DNA of 6,820 nucleotides from Clostridiales bacterium. GTDB lineage: Bacteria; Bacillota; Clostridia; Tissierellales; Sedimentibacteraceae. Each line of letters opens with the position of its first letter. Position 1 is the stretch's first letter. Shown piece by piece: positions 1 through 3,872 of this stretch. The notes under the pieces were generated by a model. That model had not been told where the DNA came from. It saw nothing but the letters and a program-made list of their open reading frames with translations, and ran no database searches. A program made the translations under genes and the position numbers. The DNA lies in NCBI GenBank assembly GCA_003487955.1, contig DNNJ01000134.1, positions 1 through 6,820 of the forward strand, in the 5' to 3' direction.

Positions 1-57
1 ACCGTTTCAGGAATAATCGGACTGATTGCAGGGATAATAATTTACAGAAAACTATAA
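1..57 (+). CDS. C-terminal end of a small membrane protein, probably DUF4321 family (partial)
   Basis: Frame 1 is open from the left edge to a TAA at 55-57 and gives 18 residues: a glycine- and isoleucine-rich hydrophobic stretch (SGIIGLIAGIII) followed by the ending YRKL. This is the last part of a membrane-spanning helix with a short basic tail. In Clostridia a small two-helix DUF4321 protein is commonly encoded directly before maf-radC-mreBCD and, as I recall, ends in a similar IIG...YRKL pattern. The identification therefore rests on context and on this short tail. Its function is unknown. The stop codon lies inside the ribosome binding site of maf, which suggests translational coupling. 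The reading frame is well supported; the family name is only moderately so. Confidence 0.6.
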   Translation, partial: TVSGIIGLIAGIIIYRKL

Positions 58-60
58 GGA
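56..60 (+). promoter_or_regulatory. Shine-Dalgarno site that sets the maf start
   Basis: AAGGA at 56-60 overlaps the TAA stop of the preceding gene. It is 5 bases from the ATG at 66 but directly abuts the in-frame ATG at 60, which is too close to be used. This favours the start at 66. Confidence 0.7.
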
Positions 61-65
61 TGAAT

Positions 66-641
66 ATGAAAAAAATAATATTGGCATCAAGCTCGCCAAG
101 AAGAATTGAAATGTTGAAAAAATATGTTGATATAACAATTAATCCACCGAGCACAGAAGAAAAAGTAAATTCTTTTGAGCATCCACAAACAACGGTTATG
201 AAGGTTGCTTTTGAAAAAGCATTAAATACATATTTAAAACATGAAGAAAATGCCCTGATAATTGCAGCAGATACTATTGTATATCAAGACAAAATAATGG
301 GTAAGCCAAAGAATGAAACAGAAGCTTATAAAATGCTTAGTTTGCTTTCAGGAAAAACTCACTATGTTTATACGGGTATATGTATAATTGATGCTGAAAA
401 CTCAAAAAAAGTAGTGGATTATGAGAAAACTTCAGTAGTGTTTAATGAGCTTACCAAAGAGCTTATTGAAAGGTACTTGAAAACAAATGAGTATATAGAT
501 AAAGCAGGTGCATACGGTATTCAAGGATACGGAGAATTATTGGTTAAAGAAATACACGGCTGCTACAATAATGTAAAAGGGCTGCCTTTGACAAAACTTA
601 ATAATTTATTGACTAAACATTTTTCTATAAACTTGCTGTAA
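66..641 (+). CDS. maf: Maf-family nucleoside triphosphate pyrophosphatase (dTTP/UTP type)
   Basis: The product has 191 residues, the usual family length. Maf proteins are cytoplasmic house-cleaning enzymes that hydrolyse non-canonical or excess nucleoside triphosphates to the monophosphate and pyrophosphate; in Bacillus subtilis overproduction blocks septation. The N-terminal signature is clear (KKIILASSSPRR, residues 2-13). It is followed by AADTIV with the likely catalytic base Asp69, GKPKN with Lys80, GKTHYVYTG at 96-104, and DKAGAYGIQG with Gln153, then NVKGLPL near the C terminus. The Lys in GKP and the Gln in GIQG fit the YhdE-like dTTP/UTP class better than the YceF-like m7GTP class; this is a family-level inference, not shown activity. 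The in-frame ATG at 60 is rejected because the Shine-Dalgarno touches it. maf sits next to radC and mreB, an arrangement conserved in many Bacillota. Confidence 0.95.
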   Translation: MKKIILASSSPRRIEMLKKYVDITINPPSTEEKVNSFEHPQTTVMKVAFEKALNTYLKHEENALIIAADTIVYQDKIMGKPKNETEAYKMLSLLSGKTHYVYTGICIIDAENSKKVVDYEKTSVVFNELTKELIERYLKTNEYIDKAGAYGIQGYGELLVKEIHGCYNNVKGLPLTKLNNLLTKHFSINLL

Positions 642-658
642 CCAAATAATTGCATAGT

Positions 659-663
659 GGAGG
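659..663 (+). promoter_or_regulatory. Shine-Dalgarno site that sets the radC start
   Basis: GGAGG at 659-663 lies 5 bases before the ATG at 669. A longer reading from GTG at 657 would place the start codon on the binding site itself, so the ATG at 669 is preferred. Confidence 0.8.
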
Positions 664-668
664 ATAAA

Positions 669-1358
669 ATGGACAATACTAATTATACCATAAAATCAAT
701 ACCTGTAGATGACAGACCTCAGGAAAAACTTTTAAAATATGGAGCTAATACATTGTCTAACTCAGAGCTTATTGCAGTAATTTTAAGGACAGGAACCAAG
801 GAAGAAAATGTTGTTATGCTGTCTCAGAGGATTTTAAAGGAAGACGGCAAAGGGCTTCGAAACATAGCAGAAGGCACAATCGAAAAGTTTAAATCCTACA
901 AGGGAATCAGTGACGTTAAAGCTGCAAAGCTTATGGCTGTTGCAGAAATCAGCAAAAGAATGAGCACATTAAAAATTGAAAAAATAAAGATTTCTTCTCC
1001 TGATGATGCAGCCGTGATAATGATGGAGGAAATGAGGTATTATCAAAAAGAGTATTTTAAAATCATGCTTTTAGACACTAAAAACAATGTAAAAAAGGTT
1101 GTTGAAATATCCGTTGGCAGCTTAAACAGCTCAATTGTCCATCCGCGGGAAGTATTTCACGAAGCGGTTTTGAACTTGTCTTCATCAATAATATTAGTTC
1201 ACAATCATCCCAGCGGAGAATGTGAGCCCAGTCATGAGGATATTGTTTTGACAAACAGATTGGATGAATGCGGCAAAATTTTGGGAATCAGGGTATTAGA
1301 CCACATAATAATCGGTGACGGCGTATATTTCAGCTTCAAAGAAGAAGGTTTAATTTAA
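669..1358 (+). CDS. radC: RadC / UPF0758 family JAMM-domain protein
   Basis: The product has 229 residues, typical for RadC. The N-terminal part has the family opening (DDRPQEKLLKYGANTLSNSE, then ILRTGT) and a helix-hairpin-helix-like segment (YKGISDVKAAKLMAVAE) that resembles DNA-binding HhH elements. The C-terminal half is an MPN/JAMM domain with the metal signature HNHPSG...PS..D: His178, His180 and Asp191, with Ser182 between. All expected ligands are present, so the fold should bind zinc. The name comes from an old E. coli radiation phenotype later assigned to recG, and the true function of RadC is not settled, so a repair role should not be assumed. It lies 27 bases after maf and 17 before mreB, consistent with one operon. 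Confidence 0.95.
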   Translation: MDNTNYTIKSIPVDDRPQEKLLKYGANTLSNSELIAVILRTGTKEENVVMLSQRILKEDGKGLRNIAEGTIEKFKSYKGISDVKAAKLMAVAEISKRMSTLKIEKIKISSPDDAAVIMMEEMRYYQKEYFKIMLLDTKNNVKKVVEISVGSLNSSIVHPREVFHEAVLNLSSSIILVHNHPSGECEPSHEDIVLTNRLDECGKILGIRVLDHIIIGDGVYFSFKEEGLI

Positions 1359-1375
1359 AATGAAAGGAAACATAA

Positions 1376-2506
1376 ATGGGACTATTTGATTTTTTTACGC
1401 AGAAAATAGGAATAGATTTAGGAACATCAAACACATTAGTATATGTAAACAATAAAGGGATAACTCTAAATGAACCATCAGTAGTTGCAATAAACACAGC
1501 ATCATATGAGGTATGCGCTGTTGGTGCCGATGCAAAGGCTATGCTTGAGAGAACACCTAAGACCATAAAAGCGATAAGACCTTTGCAAAACGGAGTAATT
1601 GCAGATTTTGAAATAACAAGGGCAATGATAAAGTATTTTATAACTAAGGCTCTTAACAAAAAGAGATTTATTAAATCAAATATAGTAATAAGTGTTCCTG
1701 TGGGTGTTACTTCAATTGAAAGAAGAGCAGTGGAAGAAGTTGCATATGATGCAGGCGCAAGGAAAGTCAAACTTGTTGAAGAGCCTATGGCAGCTGCAAT
1801 TGGTGCCGGGCTTAATGTAGACCAGCCTGTTGGCAATATGGTTGTTGATATTGGCGGGGGCACAACAGAAATTGCGGTAATATCATTGGGAGGAATTGTC
1901 GAAAGCGATTCTCTAAGGATTGCAGGAGATGATATTGATATAAATATAAAAGACTATGTCAAAAGTAAATATAAAATGGACATAGGTATAGTTACTGCTG
2001 AAAATATTAAAAAAGCTTTAGGAAATGCCAGTAAGGACTATTATAAAAAGATAATTATTGAGCCGGATGAAAATAATGACAGCAATGAAGCTGATGACAT
2101 CGAAGCAAACGAAGACAATGAAGACAAAAAAGGCAAAAAAGACAAAAATGATAAAAAAGATGGAAAAAACAAAAAAATCGATAGTGCTCAGCAAATGGAA
2201 ATAAGAGGAAGGGACATTGTGTCGGGACTTCCATTAAAAATATCCATAACAAGCGATGAAATGAGAGAAGCTATTCTTGAAACTGTAAATTCAATTGTCA
2301 ATGCCGTAAAAAGAGTTCTTGAAAGAACACCTCCCGAATTATCTTCAGATATTTATACAAACGGAATATACTTAAGCGGAGGAGGAGCATTGTTAAAAGG
2401 CTTGGATATATTTATTGAGAAGGAAACCGGTATAAAAGTATTTATTGCAGATAATCCGTTGCAAAGCGTAGCAATGGGTGCAGGCAAAATAAGTGAAAAT
2501 TTATAA
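1376..2506 (+). CDS. mreB: Rod shape-determining actin-like protein MreB, with a low-complexity insertion
   Basis: MreB is a bacterial actin that forms membrane-bound filaments and positions the elongation complex (MreC, MreD, RodA, PBP2). The product has 376 residues, about 40 more than the usual 335-347. Actin-fold motifs are intact: phosphate 1 IDLGTSNT (13-20), the EEPMAAAIGAGL segment with Glu135 and Glu136, phosphate 2 VVDIGGGTTE (156-165), and the adenosine motif YLSGGGALLKG (332-342). The N terminus MGLFDFF may be a short membrane-contacting amphipathic segment. The excess length lies between KALGNA (ending at residue 218) and MEIRGRD (from 274): a linker of 55 residues where other MreBs have about 8-10. 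Residues 229-250 carry 12 acidic and no basic residues, and 251-267 carry 10 Lys. The reading frame resumes normally afterwards, so this is an insertion, not a frameshift. AAAGGA at 1363-1368 precedes the ATG at a good distance. Because ATP-site motifs are complete, a functional MreB is expected. Confidence 0.97.
   Translation: MGLFDFFTQKIGIDLGTSNTLVYVNNKGITLNEPSVVAINTASYEVCAVGADAKAMLERTPKTIKAIRPLQNGVIADFEITRAMIKYFITKALNKKRFIKSNIVISVPVGVTSIERRAVEEVAYDAGARKVKLVEEPMAAAIGAGLNVDQPVGNMVVDIGGGTTEIAVISLGGIVESDSLRIAGDDIDINIKDYVKSKYKMDIGIVTAENIKKALGNASKDYYKKIIIEPDENNDSNEADDIEANEDNEDKKGKKDKNDKKDGKNKKIDSAQQMEIRGRDIVSGLPLKISITSDEMREAILETVNSIVNAVKRVLERTPPELSSDIYTNGIYLSGGGALLKGLDIFIEKETGIKVFIADNPLQSVAMGAGKISENL
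2060..2194 (+). other. Segment encoding the charge-segregated insertion in MreB
   Basis: It encodes MreB residues 229-273. The first half is rich in Asp, Glu and Asn, the second in Lys with some Asp and Gly, and there are almost no hydrophobic residues. That composition predicts a disordered, flexible loop. The DNA is very A-rich and holds several runs of six or seven A. The boundaries are approximate because the residues before it (219-228) also diverge from typical MreB. Confidence 0.8.
2123..2158 (+). repeat. Four imperfect 9-base in-frame tandem repeats within mreB
   Basis: The units are GACAAAAAA, GGCAAAAAA, GACAAAAAT and GATAAAAAA, encoding (D/G)K(K/N) four times. Just upstream, GAAGACAAT at 2111-2119 and GAAGACAAA at 2120-2128 form a related pair. 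Since the unit is a multiple of three, gain or loss of copies keeps the frame. The pattern suggests that the insertion grew by replication slippage. Confidence 0.7.
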
Positions 2507-2518
2507 AGCGGTGAATAA

Positions 2519-3352
2519 ATGAATTTTTTAAAAGAGCATTTTAAAAAAATACTATTTTTTCTTACAATTTTCATATTGATAATAATGATTGGACTGTCAT
2601 CAATCGGGCGATTGGAAGGGACTGATTTGGGTTTTTTCGGCAATGTGATTTCAGGCTTTCAAAAGCTTGCCTATAAGACAGGCAATACACTTACAAACTC
2701 ATTCTATTCTGTACAGGAAATTGTAAAAATGCGTGAAGAAAATATAATGCTTACTGAAAATGTTTATAAACTGAGGGAGCAAGTAAGGATATTGGAAAAT
2801 ATCATTAATAAGTCTGATGCATTGGAAACAGAATATGAAATGAAAAAGAGCCTTTCCTATGACTATGTTGTTGGACAAGTAATTGCTATTGATGATTCCA
2901 ACTGGTTCAGCAGATTTACCATCGACAAGGGAGAAAATGACGGTTTACAGCAAAATGACATAGTTATTCAAGCTGTGAAAACAGATGACAGCATAGTACA
3001 AATAGGTCTTTTGGGAATTGTAACTCAAACTTCTTCTGACTGGTCTAAGGTTATTACACTTTTAGATGAAAGCTGTAAGGTCAGCTTTAAAAATATTGAA
3101 AACGATGAAAGCGGAATTGTGCAGGGAAGTATTGACGGTAGTGTAACAGGATACTTTTTCAACAGCAAAGTAGACGCTGAAACAGGTGATAACCTTGTTA
3201 CATCAGGAATCGGTGAGATTTATATTCCTGATATTTATATCGGCGATGTAAAAGATGTTGTCAAAACAACAGATGCTTCCACCCTAAGAATTATTGTTGA
3301 GCCTGCAGTTGATTTTACAAAGATAAACAGAGTGTATGTTCTTACAAAATAG
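2519..3352 (+). CDS. mreC: Rod shape-determining protein MreC
   Basis: MreC is a bitopic membrane protein that links the cytoplasmic MreB filament to extracellular PBP2 and stimulates its activity. The product has 277 residues, a normal length. After a short basic cytoplasmic start there is one membrane helix (about residues 10-28), then a coiled-coil stretch (about 64-110, with MREENIMLTENVYKLREQ) used for dimerisation, then the beta-rich MreC domain. That domain carries the typical patterns VIAIDDSNWFSRFTIDKG.NDGL (121-143) and GLLGIVTQTSSDWSKVITLLDES (163-185). The start ATG has GGTGA at 2510-2514 upstream and lies 12 bases after the mreB stop. No truncation or unusual residue is seen. Confidence 0.95.
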   Translation: MNFLKEHFKKILFFLTIFILIIMIGLSSIGRLEGTDLGFFGNVISGFQKLAYKTGNTLTNSFYSVQEIVKMREENIMLTENVYKLREQVRILENIINKSDALETEYEMKKSLSYDYVVGQVIAIDDSNWFSRFTIDKGENDGLQQNDIVIQAVKTDDSIVQIGLLGIVTQTSSDWSKVITLLDESCKVSFKNIENDESGIVQGSIDGSVTGYFFNSKVDAETGDNLVTSGIGEIYIPDIYIGDVKDVVKTTDASTLRIIVEPAVDFTKINRVYVLTK

Positions 3353-3358
3353 TGGCAA

Positions 3359-3364
3359 GAAAGG
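3359..3364 (+). promoter_or_regulatory. Shine-Dalgarno site that sets the mreD start
   Basis: GAAAGG at 3359-3364 stands 7 bases before the ATG at 3372. The other in-frame choices, ATG at 3336 (inside mreC) and TTG at 3366, lack a comparable site. Confidence 0.7.
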
Positions 3365-3371
3365 CTTGAAT

Positions 3372-3866
3372 ATGAAAAAGCTCATTCTTATGTCTTCCTT
3401 AATAATTATAAGTTTTGTATTCCAAACATCATTTATCGGGTTTTTTAATCATTTTAAGGTTATTCCAAATTTTCCTCTGATTTTATTGGTGATATTTGCC
3501 ATGTTGTCAGACGGGGTAATCGGAGGAATCCTTGGATTTCTTACCGGGATTTTGTTTGATGCCATGATTTTTGATATTTTTGGATTATATACTTTGATTT
3601 ATTTTTTAATCGGTGCAATAATAGGAACTTTCAGTGATGAAATGCTCAGGGAAAATCAGATTGTTTACAGTGTGGCAGCAGGAGCTTCAACTGTAGTGAT
3701 GCACTTATTATTATATCTTATTTTATTCTTTTTAAGATTCAGGGTACAATCAGCAAAAAGCATATTGCCCAATATACTTTTTGAAACAGCTTTAAATGCT
3801 GTGCTTGTTGTATTTATATTAAAAATTGTTATATATTTATTTGATAGATTTAATGTAAAGGTATGA
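3372..3866 (+). CDS. mreD: Rod shape-determining membrane protein MreD
   Basis: The product has 164 residues, usual for MreD, and is almost entirely hydrophobic, with about five or six membrane helices (roughly 5-24, 32-66 as a pair, 71-88, 99-121 and 135-157). The family pattern is visible in PNFPLILLV, then GGILGFLTGILFDAM (51-65) and FGLYTLIYFLIGAIIG (70-85), which matches the conserved G-x-x-x-G-l-l-x-D and G-l-Y-x-l-x-Y motifs. MreD acts with MreC in the elongation complex and modulates the MreC-PBP2 interaction. The start at 3372 is chosen over an in-frame ATG at 3336 because of the Shine-Dalgarno just upstream, and because the longer version would add a hydrophilic leader overlapping the end of mreC. 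It lies 19 bases after mreC and 6 before the PBP2 gene. MreD is poorly conserved in sequence, so the call rests on hydropathy, these motifs and position. Confidence 0.92.
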   Translation: MKKLILMSSLIIISFVFQTSFIGFFNHFKVIPNFPLILLVIFAMLSDGVIGGILGFLTGILFDAMIFDIFGLYTLIYFLIGAIIGTFSDEMLRENQIVYSVAAGASTVVMHLLLYLILFFLRFRVQSAKSILPNILFETALNAVLVVFILKIVIYLFDRFNVKV

Positions 3867-3872
3867 GGTGAA

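Noticed and set aside
588..631. TTGACA at 588-593 near the end of maf as a -35 box for radC
   Set aside because: No acceptable -10 at 16-18 bases; the TATAAA at 626-631 is 32 bases away.
1248..1279. TTGACA at 1248-1253 with CAAAAT at 1274-1279 as a promoter for mreB
   Set aside because: The spacing is 20 bases and the -10 matches only four of six positions; in AT-rich coding DNA this is expected by chance.
1336..1863. Open frame of 175 codons on the minus strand
   Set aside because: It lies opposite the conserved N-terminal half of mreB, shows no family motif and is a shadow of that gene's codon pattern.
2055..2252. Minus-strand frame rich in Cys, Phe and Leu
   Set aside because: It is the reverse complement of the A-rich Lys/Asp repeat tract in mreB; the odd composition is a by-product of that tract.
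3336..3371. Longer mreD beginning at ATG 3336
   Set aside because: It would overlap the end of mreC and add a polar leader; the ATG at 3372 has a good Shine-Dalgarno and gives the normal hydrophobic N terminus.
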